Below, one piece after another: positions 45,271 through 57,957 of a stretch of 64,000 bases of DNA (its first letter is position 1; each line of letters starts with the position of its first letter). The notes below the pieces were generated by a model. It worked only from the letters and a program-made list of their open reading frames with translations. It was not told where the DNA came from and made no database searches. The DNA is taken from positions 12,588,243 through 12,652,242 of the forward strand of contig NC_092255.1 in NCBI RefSeq assembly GCF_036320965.1, written 5' to 3'. The stretch is from Panulirus ornatus. Taxonomy: Eukaryota; Arthropoda; Malacostraca; Decapoda; Palinuridae. The position numbers and the translations under genes were made by a program.

Positions 45271-45712
45271 CAGGTTGTACCTCTAATCTGGCACTATGTG
45301 GTCTGGTAACAACCATGATCTGGCATGTTTTGAATCTGCCACCATTAGTTATTAGTTTGTGGATCTGCCATTAGGGAGGTGCTGTTAGCAGTGCTAAGGT
45401 GCCAAAAATTTGTTTACACTGCAGCCGAACTAATTAACAGTCCTGTTAATACCTTATATATAGCTGTATTTTAGCCCTTCATGATGTCATCCAAGAGACC
45501 AATTGGTGCAAAAGATGGTGCTACTGCTAATAAGCATAAGCATAAATCATTATCTATGCTTGAAAAGGTGTAGTTACTGAAAAAATTACATGAAGGAACT
45601 GCTGTAAAGACTTTGTGCAAGTACTATGAGATCAAATTATCAACTGTGTTTGACGGGTCAATTGCTGTTTCTCAGCATTTTCTGTCTTCCGGCATTGGCC
45701 AGGTCCCAAGGT
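45271..45712 (+). mobile_element. Non-autonomous Jerky/Tigger-type element (MITE-like), copy 2
   Basis: Starts CAGGTTGTACCTCTAATCTG after TA, matching the inverted right end of the 30.6-kb copy. Encodes MSSKRPIGAKDGATANKHKHKSL (45482 on), MLEKV, LHEGTAVKTLCKYYEIKLSTVFD, then jumps to the terminal sequence gtttctcagcattttctgtcttccgg at the same point as copy 1. The right end is truncated or decayed at about 45712, where an RTE-like fragment follows. Confidence 0.7.
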
Positions 45713-45714
45713 TG

Positions 45715-45810
45715 TATTCCTTATACCTTACATCTTTTACGTACCTCCTTCCAAAATAGTTTGTTATCCTCTTTTAAATTGTTTTATTTTTCTTCCATGA
45801 TCATCTTTTG
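45715..45810 (-). mobile_element. Old RTE-like fragment
   Basis: The plus-strand text cttttacgtacctccttccaaaatagtttgttatcctctttt parallels the RTE-A antisense cttacgcactttatttacctccttccagaacatctttttattctccc (FWKEVNKV region). Very diverged and short. Confidence 0.35.
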
Positions 45811-46384
45811 CTTTCTTTTTATTGGTGCTTATCATCCTTTTAACTTTTGGTTCATAACTAAAAATAAAATAGCAGTTACTTGAAACTGGTTCAGGTACAG
45901 TACTACCTTACCTGAATCAGCTACTTTAAAACAAAACTACAAAAAGTGGGACTACTTAAGACATGGAGAACCTTTATCTCTTCCTCCTCCAGACTAGGAG
46001 TAATTCAGACTTTCACGGCAAATTGGATGTTTAAGTCTTTATACGAAATTAAGGATTTATGTATATCCTCACCCAACTCAGATCTTAAAGAAAATTAAAG
46101 AGGTTTTTGTGACAATGCATAGCATGAATCCAACTCACTCTTTTTCCTGAGGCTAGAGAGACGAGAAAGAACTTGTTGTGTAAGGCTTCAGCAGGAAAAC
46201 TGTAAAAGAAGGCATTAGACTGTAAATGATCAGTAATTATTCTCACGAACTATGTAAAAAGTTGAAAAGCTGGAGCTAAAGAATTTCTGAGGAAAAAAGT
46301 AAGTAGCAATTTTCAAGTCATAGGCATATCTCCATGTTCAGTAATCTGCGACTCCCTGCCGTCCATTCATTACTATTTTCTTTT
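45811..46384. other. No gene recognised
   Basis: No supported frame or repeat before the next RTE-A cluster. Confidence 0.35.
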
Positions 46385-46520
46385 ATTTATACTTTGTCGC
46401 TATCTCCCGCGTTAGCAAGCTAGCGCAAGGAAACAGACAAAAGAATGGCCCAACCCACCCACATACACATGTATACACACACATGCCCACATACGCACAT
46501 ATACATACCTATACATATCA
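46385..46520 (-). mobile_element. RTE-A LINE 3' end, left half of an interrupted antisense copy
   Basis: Antisense terminus tatactttgtcgctatctcccgcgttagcaagctagcgcaagg and adjoining 3' UTR, broken at acatatca (46513-46520) by the sense copy; it continues at 47760. Confidence 0.8.
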
Positions 46521-47759
46521 AGAATATATGGTGTGGGAGGCAAGTTGTTAGAAGCAGTGAAAAGTTTTTATCGAGGATGTAAGGCATGTGTACGTGTAGG
46601 AAGAGAGGAAAGTGATTGGTTCTCAGTGAATGTAGGTTTGCGGCAGGGGTGTGTGATGTCTCCATGGTTGTTTAATTTGTTTATGGATGGGGTTGTTAGG
46701 GAGGTAAATGCAAGAGTTTTGGAAAGAGGGGCAAGTATGAAGTCTGTTGGGGATGAGAGAGCTTGGGAAGTGAGTCAGTTGTTGTTCGCTGATGATACAG
46801 CGCTGGTGGCTGATTCATGTGAGAAACTGCAGAAGCTGGTGACTGAGTTTGGTAAAGTGTGTGGAAGAAGAAAGTTAAGAGTAAATGTGAATAAGAGCAA
46901 GGTTATTAGGTACAGTAGGGTTGAGGGTCAAGTCAATTGGGAGGTGAGTTTGAATGGAGAAAAACTGGAGGAAGTGAAGTGTTTTAGATATCTGGGAGTG
47001 GATATGGCAGCGGATGGAACCATGGAAGCGGAAGTGGATCATAGGGTGGGGGAGGGGGCGAAAATTCTGGGGGCCTTGAAGAATGTGTGGAAGTCGAGAA
47101 CATTATCTCGGAAAGCAAAAATGGGTATGTTTGAAGGAATAGTGGTTCCAACAATGTTGTATGGTTGCGAGGCGTGGGCTATGGATAGAGTTGTGCGCAG
47201 GAGGATGGATGTGCTGGAAATGAGATGTTTGAGGACAATGTGTGGTGTGAGGTGGTTTGATCGAGTGAGTAACGTAAGGATAAGAGAGATGTGTGGAAAT
47301 AAAAAGAGCGTGGTTGAGAGAGCAGAAGAGGGTGTTTTGAAGTGGTTTGGGCACATGGAGAGAATGAGTGAGGAAAGATTGACCAAGAGGATATATGTGT
47401 CGGAGGTGGAGGGAACGAGGAGAAGAGGGAGACCAAATTGGAGGTGGAAAGATGGAGTGAAAAAGATTTTGTGTGATCGGGGCCTGAACATGCAGGAGGG
47501 TGAAAGGAGGGCAAGGAATAGAGTGAATTGGAGCGATGTGGTATACCGGGGTTGACGTGCTGTCAGTGGATTGAATCAAGGCATGTGAAGCGTCTGGGGT
47601 AAACCATGGAAAGCTGTGTAGGTATGTATATTTGCGTGAGTGGACGTATGTATATACATGTGTATGGGGGGGGGTTGGGCCATTTCTTTCGTCTGTTTCC
47701 TTGCGCTACCTCGCAAACGCGGGAGACAGCGACAAAGTATAATAAAAAAAAAAAATAAA
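46521..47759 (+). mobile_element. RTE-A LINE, short-3'UTR subfamily, nested
   Basis: 5'-truncated at the codons [10 protein letters not shown] and open to the normal stop at 47555: [28 protein letters not shown] (46790), VCGRRKLR subgroup variant, FRYLGVDMAADG, the C-terminal Cys/Trp region and WFGHMERM. S-type 3' UTR, terminus cgcaaacgcgggagacagcgacaaagtataat and poly-A. Flanked by the direct repeat acatatca(a) at 46513 and 47760, an 8-9 bp target-site duplication in the 3' UTR of an antisense copy. One of the youngest copies, with no disabling mutation in the part retained. Confidence 0.9.
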
Positions 47760-48335
47760 ACATATCAATGTATACATACATATACATACACAGAAATATA
47801 CATACATACACATGTACCTATTCATACTTGCTGCTCTCATCCATTCCTGTTGCCATCCCGCCACACGTGAAATGGCACCCCCCCACGTGCATGCGTGCGA
47901 GGTATCACTAGAAAAAATCAACAAAGGCCACATTCGTTCATGCTCAGTCTCTAGCTGTCATGTGTAATGCACCGAAACCACAGCTCCCTTTCCACATCTA
48001 GGCCCCACAAAACTTTCCACTGACAGCACGTCGACACTGGTATACCACATTGTTCCAATTCACTCTATTCCTTGCACACCTTTCACCCTCCTGCATGTAC
48101 AGGCCCCGATCACTCAAAATCTTTTTCACTTCATCCTTCCACCTCCAATTTGGTTGCCCACTCCTCGTTCCCTCCACCTCCGGCACATATGTCCTCTTTG
48201 TCAATCTTTCCTCACTCTTTCTCTCCATGCGACCAAACTATTTCAATACACCCTCTTCTGCTCTCTCAACCACACTTTTTTTATTACCACACATCTCTCT
48301 TACCCTTTCATTATTTACTCAATCAAATCATTCAT
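47760..48335 (-). mobile_element. RTE-A LINE, long-3'UTR subfamily, right half of interrupted copy
   Basis: Resumes the antisense 3' UTR (acatatcaatgtatacatac...), continues through the L-type block (tgctcagtctctagctgtcatgtg) and the C-terminal coding part (minus-strand RLTKRTYVPEVEG), and is 5'-truncated near 48335 within the VREMCGNKK region. An internal deletion near 48020 removes the gtttaccccagacgc segment. Confidence 0.8.
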
Positions 48336-48339
48336 TACT

Positions 48340-48780
48340 ATCTTATTAAAACAATGAAAAACCAAATTTTGGTTTGCAATGAATATTGATAGATCTGTTT
48401 ATACCATGACCGTTATTGCTCATTTATTATAATTTCGTTTGTCGGAAGTTATAATAGTCACTATGTCCACATCATAATAGAAAACACTAAATTTACTCAA
48501 AGAGTTGGCAGACTTAACACAAAAGCTTAATTCCAACTGGATCTTAGTTAAGCACCTTACATGACAGTGACTTTTGTGAGACTGGCATGTGTGTTGGCCA
48601 AGTAAGAGGAGTTTTGGTATTGTGTGATGTGGTTATGATTCAACTAATAAATAAAGCTTTTTTTTCAGCAGAATTTTCAGACAACCCTCAGAACACATTA
48701 CAAATACAGTTTTGCATGCATAAACAGTGACTATTAAAGCATTGGCTTAAAGAAAAATGCTTCTCCACTATTCTTCTGAT
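48340..48780. other. No gene recognised
   Basis: AT-rich spacer; no supported frame. Confidence 0.3.
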
Positions 48781-48816
48781 GACTGGATTAATTAAGCCTA
48801 ATTGACAGATAAAAGA

Positions 48817-48922
48817 CTAAGAAGTAGTGCTGGAAGTCTTTAGTTATGGAGACTATTGCTGTGGCGGCCCCCTTGAGGGAATTCCAGTTGGAACAGGTGT
48901 CAGAGATATAGATATATGAATT
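48817..48922 (+). repeat. 3' part of an unnamed dispersed repeat (copy 2)
   Basis: Partner of 8911-9022: gactaagaagtagtgctgg, then gctgtggcggcccccttgagggaattccagttgg, ending tcagagatatagatatatg. Diverged by perhaps a quarter of positions from copy 1. Confidence 0.5.
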
Positions 48923-49650
48923 TGTTTACCAACAAACAATACAGGTGATGTTTTGAGAGTAAATTCTTGAATCTTTACATTCATTAGTACTTGCATGTAT
49001 TGTTCCAAGTTACAGCAGAACACTTATCTAAATAAGGAAAAAAAGAAATTGATGATGCCCTTAACGCATCTAAATATCAAGTCTGTTTGGCCACAGTTGT
49101 GGCATATCAGAACATGTTCAAATGCACTACCATAATGATAAAAGCAGCTGGGTACTGTGTTAAATACCATTTTACTAAATCCAAATTTTAGGAAATGTTA
49201 ACAATGGATAATGTAGCAGACCTTAGGATGTGGAGCTCTGACCAAAAGAGGTACGAAATCTACATGTTGATCATTCCATACAACATTGCACCCACATCAG
49301 GATAATCATACTAAGGTTAAGCATCTACTAACTGGTGCTAATCAGCTACTAAACTAAATTCAGGATCAAAGTTTAGAAATATAAGGAATGAAGATGAGGA
49401 GATGGGTACATCTCATAGAAATCATTAAGCAGTTGCTAATAAGTGCATAATAGCTTGGCTTTCCTCTCTTAGTAGTGAAGACTTTCATGACTATATGTCA
49501 TCATACTGTAATTCATGCCAAAATTGGTTTCACCTAAAGTCTTGTTTAAATGCAGTTTTCAGAAAAATGCTTTTTTTTTTTTTTTTAAATTTCTATAAAA
49601 TGTCTACAATGTAAACTATGTTCAAGCAGTATATTATGCAAAATATCCTG
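48923..49650. other. No gene recognised
   Basis: AT-rich sequence with a T-run at 49572-49586; no supported frame. Confidence 0.35.
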
Positions 49651-49654
49651 ACTA

Positions 49655-50995
49655 TTCTCTTTTTATGTAGGAGGTTCAATCCGACCGTAGTACACTCACG
49701 CTAGGCCTCAACTGCAATGAGTATGAAAATAATTTAGAAGGAGAAGTAAGAAGAGGACAAATCTTTAAAAATTCTGGATGAGGTAGTAAATTGGCCTTTT
49801 AAAAAGAGGCAGGTAATTGTCGACTGGAAAGATGTGGAGTAAATGGTAGAAACTATGAAACTATAAGAGAAGAACCAACACCAAGCATGAGAAAGTGGGT
49901 CAAGTTATGAGGTCAGACTGAGAGAGCTGGTATACTGCTTTGGCCTTGACTTTTTCTTGTACAAAGAACTAGAACCTCCCTAAATGTAAGAGCAGTACTC
50001 CATATGCATACAAGAAAAGATCAATCTTTTGTATAAATCAGAGCAACTGTTCATAAGAAAAGAATTTACATTACCTAAATAGTAATCTAGTTTCTGAAAG
50101 CAGACTTTGCTATTTGTGTGGTGTGGGGATTCTATGAAAGGTTAGATGTTACAGAGATACCAAGAAAGTTTACTGTCTTCAGTGGTGGGATTACAGACCC
50201 ATCAAGAGAGATGGGAAAGTTGCCACAGGTTTTTTAAAGAGTGACTGGCAGTACTCCATATGCATACAAGAAAAGATCAATCTTTTATATAAATCAGAGC
50301 AACTGTTCATAAGAAAAGAATTTACATTACCTAAATAGTAATCTAGTTTCTGAAAGCAGACTTTGCTATTTGTGTGGTGTGGGGATTCTATGAAAGGTTA
50401 GATGTTACAGAGATACCAAGAAAGTTTACTGTCTTCAGTGGTGGGATTACAGACCCATCAAGAGAGATGGGAAAGTTGCCACAGGTTTTTTAAAGGGTGA
50501 CTGGCAGAAACTGGATTTTGGAGGCATACAACCTAACAGGTTTCATCTGGCCCAAGAGAAAATTCCTGTTCAAGTCTGAGTCTACACTGGATGTTGTGAC
50601 AAGATCAAGCAAGATAAGATGGAGCAAATTTGAAGGCAGTGGAAGAAAGCAGAGTTGAGTTGTAAGCATATGAAATTATTGATAAGAAGGAAGTTTGTAG
50701 AAGATAGAACAGTTACCTGAGGGACAATCCTCTTGGTGACGAGAGGCAAAAGCTTATCCGTCAACATTTACAGAGACAGATTGGAGAGATGATGCTGGAT
50801 ATGAGGAATCAAAGTGAAGGAAAGCCAAATATGGGTAGCTTAGAGGTGATAACCCAATGCCATACCCAGTTGAAAGCTTTATTTATATCAAGGGTTGCAG
50901 AAGGTAGTCTTAAAAGTTTATCAGAGATGACCAAATTTTAGTAGGATGGGAAAGGATATCACGGACAGATTTTGCCTTATAAAAGGTGATTAGAG
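49655..50995 (-). mobile_element. Jockey/CR1-group LINE, RT domain (antisense, decayed)
   Basis: Minus-strand pieces in order: YKAKSVRDIL, INKAF--VWH (counterpart of LDISKAFD-VWH, near 50870), YPYLAFLHFDSS, a decayed GVPQGSVLSPTL near 50725 (read as DCPSGNCSIFY), LASKIQFLP-type KTQFLP near 50515, LKTVNFLGISVTSNLS (50420 and again 50165), YTKD-SFLVCIWSTALTF (IRP--EY-SH-W region) near 50000, and SFKRPIYYL near 49800. Same family type as 44.1-45.0 kb but older. Contains a 256-bp tandem duplication of the KTQFLP to IRP segment. Confidence 0.55.
49992..50503. repeat. 256-bp tandem duplication
   Basis: The 256-bp block beginning gcagtactccatatgcatac at 49992 is repeated from 50248 with only about two visible differences (ttttgtat versus ttttatat; aaagagtg versus aaagggtg). 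The flanking LINE sequence is much more decayed than that, so the duplication is recent or an assembly artefact. Confidence 0.95.
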
Positions 50996-51748
50996 AGAAG
51001 ACTGCAGAATTTTAAATGTTATTTCAAACTTACTGCATTGTCTTCAAAATCTTAAGACAGTTCAAGCTATACAAAATCATGCTACCATTTCGAAACCTAA
51101 TTATGTGCAGTTCTAAATTCACCCAATATACCCTAAGGTGTCACATGTTCTCGTTGAAAGTTTCAATATGGTATGTGTCAAATTTGTAGTGTTGCTTCTT
51201 AAGGCTTATTTGTTTGGTTAATGTTTATCTAATAAATGTATTTGACGACTACACAGGAGTTGGAAAATTTATCTCAAATCAAAACCAGCATATCTACAAG
51301 TGTTCTCATTCCTAAAACATTCCTAAAATATGGTTTTCAGTAAATATGTACTTATAGGTACCCTAAACTAAGTTAGAATACCAATTACTTTGTCATGCTA
51401 TGGTAATGCACTAGCGTAGAATACATTACAATTGGATGAGTGTGAGATGGAGCATTTCTGTTCTATACTACAATAATAAGCAAACAGTGGGAAAGGCTAT
51501 CCAGATAAAGCAAAATGTGAGGTTTATTTTATGTAAAACTTAGGCAAACTTGTCTAAAATTCAACAGAATCTAAGAAAACTTCTCCAAACTTATCCTAGC
51601 TGCCAAAATTTAACTTACTTTTGGTGTTATTCAGAAAAATGTGTGATTGCTTTAGTCTCATGATTATTAAATGTATGTTGCAGGGAGAGAGTTTACACTC
51701 ATGCAACCTTCTCTTATCCTTATGTACTATGTCTTTACTGCTATTTAT
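50996..51748. other. No gene recognised
   Basis: AT-rich. A block near 51680 (gggagagagtttacactcatgcaac) resembles the 3' end block of the CR1/L2-like element near 21970, possibly a tiny fragment of that family. Confidence 0.35.

Positions 51749-51749
<1 letters not shown>

Positions 51750-51785
<36 letters not shown>
51750..51785. repeat. (CA)n microsatellite
   Basis: About 18 CA units. Confidence 0.95.
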
Positions 51786-51789
<4 letters not shown>

Positions 51790-52840
51790 CCTACTGTATT
51801 TACACATGTGTGTGCACACAAAAACACATTCCAGCACATAAATCTGTTCCAGCAAACATTCTTTACCATGTGGCAAGATGCAGCAAATAATATTACCTTT
51901 GGTATTTTTCAAATGCACGAATGAAAATAAAGGAAATCTTGGCTGCTTGGGAAGTTAGGTTAGGCTTTCATAGGTTCTGTTGATTTCTATGAATATTTCA
52001 TCCACATTTACGTTTAATTCACCCCGCCCCATATTTTCCCCGATCATCACGGCCTTCCCTGCTAACACCTTGTTTGTCATCACAGGATAAAAATGAACTT
52101 CCACATAGTACTACCTTAGTCTTATTTACTACCACTGCAAAACAAACTCAGTGATATTCTGAAGTTAACTTTGCTGTGCCAAACAACATAAGTACTGATT
52201 TTCACCAATACAAGTAAAAATAATCATGCACTGTTGAACTACCTTAGCAACACTATGATAAACAAAAGAAATACTTTTATTGAAAAGTGACTTAAAAGAG
52301 ATTTGGAAGGCTTACTATAAACTAAATCCCACATCTGCAAGTGTTCTACTAAGCATTAAAATTTTTCTTATAAGACTTTCAACTCAAATAGGTAATAACA
52401 GGCCTGATAAAATATGCACTCATAAAACTGTGAAAAGATTTGAATTATGGAACAGGACTTGTACTTTTTAAGTTTTTAAAAAGTAAAACACGTACAAATT
52501 TGTCACAAAAATGTATTTTCTTATTAGCAGTACAGTAACAACTACATTACAAACATAACTGAAAAAAATTGCATAAATCAGTGATAAAAATACCACAAAA
52601 TTATGCCAGCATTTTGAATATCAATGTAATATTATGGCAATATTCCCATAATAGAGATTCAAGAGTACAATTAATTCTTCATTTCTAATTTCTTCAAATT
52701 CTATATGCTTACACACTTGCACTTTCTTCATATTATATACCTAAAACATGAACAACTTCATGTTCTAATACACTTCTGAAAAGTGTACACTTCTGTTATG
52801 TTTAAGAAAAAATTCTCATATATTTAAGTTACAAGAGGAT
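51786..52840. other. No gene recognised
   Basis: AT-rich, probably intergenic or intronic. No exon with both splice borders was found. Confidence 0.35.
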
Positions 52841-52844
52841 TCTT

Positions 52845-53060
52845 TTCATACTTGACCACTATTTCATGCATTAGTGAGGTAGCATTAGTAAGCTGACAGG
52901 GAAAGGCCCATCCACTCATACACACACACACACACACACATATATACTCATGTAAACATTCATACTTCCTGACACCACCCAGCCCCACAGGAAACAGGAC
53001 AAAATGCATGAAAGAAAAAAATTACATATACATTCTCTTCTTCCCCACATACAATTGCTG
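52845..53060 (-). mobile_element. Old RTE-A 3'-end fragment
   Basis: Antisense and diverged: tcatacttgaccactatttcatgcattagtgaggtagcattag, aaggcccatccactcatacacac, a CA run (52918-52940) and the more distal 3' UTR. It abuts a sense RTE-A fragment at about 53068. Confidence 0.5.
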
Positions 53061-53067
53061 CCTCCCA

Positions 53068-53668
53068 GGAAAGGTAGACAAAGAGGATATATGTGTCAGA
53101 GCTGAAGGGAACAAGGAGAAGCAGGAAACCAAATTAGAGGTAGAAGGATGGAATGAAAAAGATTTTGAGTAATCGAGGCCTGAATATGCAGAAGGGGGAG
53201 AGGTATGCAAGGAATAGAGTGAATTGGAATGATGTAGTATACTGGGGTCGACGTGCTGTCATTGGACTGAACCAAGGCAAGTGAAATGTCTGGGGTAAAC
53301 CATAAAAAGGTCTGTGGGGCCTGGAGGGGGAGTTGTGGTTTTGGTGCTTTACACATGACAGCTAGAGACTGAGTGTGAACAAATGTGCCCTTTTTTGTAT
53401 GTTTTCCTGACACTACCTTGCTGATGCAGGGAATGGTGATGCTGTTTCCTGTGGGGCGAGGTGGCGCTGGGAATGGATGAAGGCAAGCGAGTATATGTAC
53501 GTTTCTATATATGTATATGGCTGTGTATGTGTATGCATATGTATGTTGCATATGTATGTGTATGAGCATGTATATATGTATGTGTGTATATGGGTGGGAA
53601 GGTCTTTCTTCGTCTGTTTCCTGGTGCTACCTAGCTGGTGCAGAAAGCAGCAGTCAAGTATCATAAAA
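53068..53668 (+). mobile_element. Old RTE-A fragment, C-terminal end and long 3' UTR
   Basis: Starts gtagacaaagaggatatatgtgtcagagctgaagg ([13 protein letters not shown] region), then the ...NRVNWNDVVYW-type end, the L-type 3' UTR (tgacagctagagactgagtgtgaac) and a diverged terminus tgctacctagctggtgcagaaagcagcagtcaagtatcat. No frame. Confidence 0.7.
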
Positions 53669-53739
53669 ATGAAAGTACAAAAATACAGTGCACATGAACG
53701 TGCTTTTTCATGGAACACATAATACCCTCCAACAGCCAG

Positions 53740-55440
53740 GATTCTAACCTATGACCTTTTGCGTGGTTGTTGGGAGCGCTAACCTGATGGGATTTGATTG
53801 GTGTAGACCCCGACTTGCACACAAAAGGTTCTTACACGCCTCCCTTACATCCACCATTCCAGGCATTCTTCCACCATTTCTCTCCCTCCAGTACTCTTCC
53901 ACTCTATTTCCCCCCCATGTCACAGGTGATCTTTTCAAACCATCCTTTTCAATCATACCATCATACACTTTCCTTGTAAACTCCTCATTTGCATTCTTTT
54001 CACGTGCCCAAACCACCTCAGAGTATTACGTTTCGCCACTCTACCACTCAACAATTCATTCCCTTTGCATTTCCTGCTGTCCCAAATCTCATACATCGCC
54101 CTCAGTTCTTTCTTCATTCCACCGAGTCAGAGCACATGCTCCTCTCAAATAGCTCATATCCACAGTTTGGATTCTTGTCCTCTGGGACTCATTTCATGTC
54201 CATGTTTTGGCTGCATAGGTCAGGATTGGGAGTACTATGTTGTCTCTTAATCCCTTATTCAATTCCATATTTACAACTCTATCCCTCATTAAATTATTAC
54301 AGGAACCTTTGGCTCTTCTACCTTGTACTGCTCTCTTCCTTATCTCTCATTCCATATCACCAAACTTGTGGAAGGTAGCTCCTAAATACTCTAATTCGTT
54401 CACATTTTCCAGTTTTTCTCCCCCCCCCCATATCTATAACAGTTTAGTACACTTTCTTCTTTCACTATAGGATTTTGAAAAATCTATACTTTCATTCTGT
54501 TTCCTTTCAAACACCATTACATTACATTCACTCACATTTTCCTTCAATTACCTACACTTACACACAACATAAAGCACACTTACAACCTTCTGCAACTCCA
54601 CTCTCAGCAAACAAAATATCATCCACAAACAGGCTTGTCACTAGCCATCTTACCTCACTACCACACTCCATCTCTGTACCCACTTTCCCTTGTTTTGCTC
54701 TCACCTCTCTTATTACTCCATCCACATATATGTTAAAAAGCCATAGTGACATCACACAGCCCTGCCTCACATGCATACTAAATTTTCCATCCACTCTTAC
54801 ACATGCATTTGCTACTATATAGAAGGTTTTCACACCAATCCAACAGCTGTTCCCTTACCACATTTATCTTTAACACATCCCATAAAGCATTCAACTTGAC
54901 TCATATACTTTCTCCAGGTCCATACAAGCTGCATTGAGGTCTTACCCTTTTCTAGATACTTTTCAATAGTCATTTGCACCACAAAAATCTGATCCACATA
55001 TCTCCTAGCTTTCCTAAAACCCTCTTCACTCCTCACTTATTCTGCATTCAGTCACTTCCATCACTCTATCAATCAACAATCTGGCATATACTTTTCTTGG
55101 GATACTTAACAGCCTTATTCCCCTGTAATTGCTACATACATCCTTAGCACCATTTCCTTTGAATAAAGAAACAATGATAGCTTTCAACTCAATTCTCAGG
55201 CAAAACCTTCTATTTCCATGCTAAATTCCACTTCAAATTACACATATGTTCTCCGCCATACTTCAGCCATAATCTCATCTACTGCAGGCGATTTTCCTGC
55301 CTACAAACCTATTATTGTCCTTTTTACTTCCTTCTTGCTATACATCCATCCACTTCTATCCTTTTCCTTCCATCCTCCATACCCATGCATGTAACAACTG
55401 CCGCCTCACATTGTCCCACATTCATCAGCTCTTCTAAATG
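53740..55440 (-). mobile_element. Decayed RTE-like LINE, second family (RTE-B)
   Basis: Minus strand: GFRKARRYVDQIFVVQMTIEKYLEKGK (55030-54950), VRQGCVMSLWLFNIYVDGVIREVRAK (54770-54690), SLFVDDILFAESGVAEG (54640-54590; the F-DD box with Val for Ala), and at the end MVWAREKNANEEFTRKVYDGMIEKDG with RVEEYWRERNGG (54015-53800). The layout parallels RTE-A but residues differ widely, so this is a sister family. Frames broken many times; older than the young RTE-A copies. Confidence 0.6.
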
Positions 55441-55467
55441 CTCTTTCCATCTTCCTTATATTATATC

Positions 55468-55470
<3 letters not shown>

Positions 55471-55515
<45 letters not shown>

Positions 55516-55520
55516 TTATA
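55471..55520. repeat. (TA)n microsatellite
   Basis: TA array, slightly interrupted, at the boundary with the RTE-A tail fragment. Confidence 0.9.
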
Positions 55521-55529
55521 TTTATATAT

Positions 55530-55680
55530 TCATTTTGCTTTGTCGCTGTCTCCCGCGTTTGCGAGGTAGCGCAAGGAAACAGACGAAAGAAATGGCCCAA
55601 CCCACCCCCATACACAATGTATACACACACACGTCCACACACGCAAATATACATACCTATACATCTCAATGTACACATAT
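55530..55680 (-). mobile_element. RTE-A 3'-end fragment (antisense)
   Basis: Antisense terminus gctttgtcgctgtctcccgcgtttgcgaggtagcgcaagg and the last 110 bp of the 3' UTR, broken after tctcaatgtacacatat, where another antisense RTE-A copy begins with its T-run. Confidence 0.8.
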
Positions 55681-55681
55681 A

Positions 55682-56560
<879 letters not shown>

Positions 56561-56630
<70 letters not shown>

Positions 56631-56645
56631 TATATACATATATAT

Positions 56646-56717
<72 letters not shown>
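56561..56717. repeat. (TA)n microsatellite, 157 bp
   Basis: Longest TA array in the window, with a few TACA variants in the middle. It joins the SINE-B tail to the 5'-truncated RTE-A copy. Confidence 0.95.
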
Positions 56718-56719
<2 letters not shown>

Positions 56720-57952
56720 ATTTGTATGTAGCATTTATGGATCTGGAGAAGGCATATGATAGAGTTGATAAGAGATGCTCTGTGGAAGGTATTAAGAATA
56801 TATGGTGTGGGAGGCAAGTTGTTAGAAGCAGTGAAAAGTTTTTATCGAGGATGTAAGGCATGTGTACGTGTAGGAAGAGAGGAAAGTGATTGGTTCTCAG
56901 TGAATGTAGGTTTGCGGCAGGGGTGTGTGATGTCTCCATGGTTGTTTAATTTGTTTATGGATGGGGTTGTTAGGGAGGTGAATGCAAGAGTTCTGGAAAG
57001 AGGGGCAAGTATGAAGTCTGTTGTGGATGAGAGAGCTTGGGAAGTGAGTCAGTTGTTGTTCGCTGATGATACAGCGCTGGTGGCTGATTCATGTGAGAAA
57101 CTGCAGAAGCTGGTGACTGAGTGTGGTAAACTGTGTGAAAGAAGAAAGTTATGAGTAAATGTGAATAAGAGCAAGGTTATTAGATACAGTAGGGTTGAGG
57201 GTCATGTCAGTTGGGAGGTAAGTTTGAATGGAGAAAAACTGGAGGAAGTAAAGTGTTTTAGATATCTGGGAGTGGATTTGGCAGCGGATGGAACCATGGA
57301 AGCGGAAGTGAATCATAGGGTGGGGGAGGGGGCGAAAATCCTGGGAGCCTTAAAGAATGTGTGGAAGTCGAGAAAATTATCTCGGAAAGCAAAAATGGGT
57401 ATGTTTGAAGGAATAGTGGTTCCAACAATGTTGTATGGTTGCAAGGCGTGGGCTATGGATAGAGTTGTGCGCAGGAGGGTGGATGTGCTGGAAATGAGAT
57501 GTTTGAGGACAATGTGTGGTGTGAGGTGGTTTGATCGAATAAGTAATGTAAGGGTAAGAGAGATGTGTGGAAATAAAAAGAGCGTGGTTGAGAGAGCAGA
57601 AGAGGGTGTTTTGAAATGGTTTGGGCACATGGAGAGAATGAGTGAGGAAAGATTGACCAAGAGGATATATGTGTCGGAGGTGGAGGGAACGAGGAGCAGT
57701 GGGAGACCAAATTGGAGGTGGAAAGATGGAGTGAAAAAGATTTTGTGTGATCGGGGGCTGAACATGCAGGAGGGTGAAAGGAGGGCAAGGAATAGAGTGA
57801 ATTGGATCGGTGTGGTATACCGGGGTTGACGTGTGGACGTGTGTGTGTATACGTTTGTGTATGGGGGTGGGTTGGGCCATTTCTTTCGTCTGTTTCCTTG
57901 CGCTACCTCGCAAACGCGGGAGACAGCGACAAAGCAAAATAAAAAAATAAAT
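56718..57952 (+). mobile_element. RTE-A LINE, 5'-truncated
   Basis: Starts at [16 protein letters not shown]; a one-base insertion (gttgataagagatg) shifts the frame at 56769, and a stop replaces Arg after ERRKL (57150). FADDTAL intact near 57060. The 3' UTR is unusually short: after the coding end it passes straight to gtggacgtgtgtgtgtatacg and the terminus at 57895-57930. Its tail meets the antisense tail of the next copy. Confidence 0.87.
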
Positions 57953-57957
57953 ATATA

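Noticed and set aside
51750..51785. CA repeat with an open Cys-Val frame on the minus strand
   Set aside because: Simple microsatellite translated as a dipeptide repeat.
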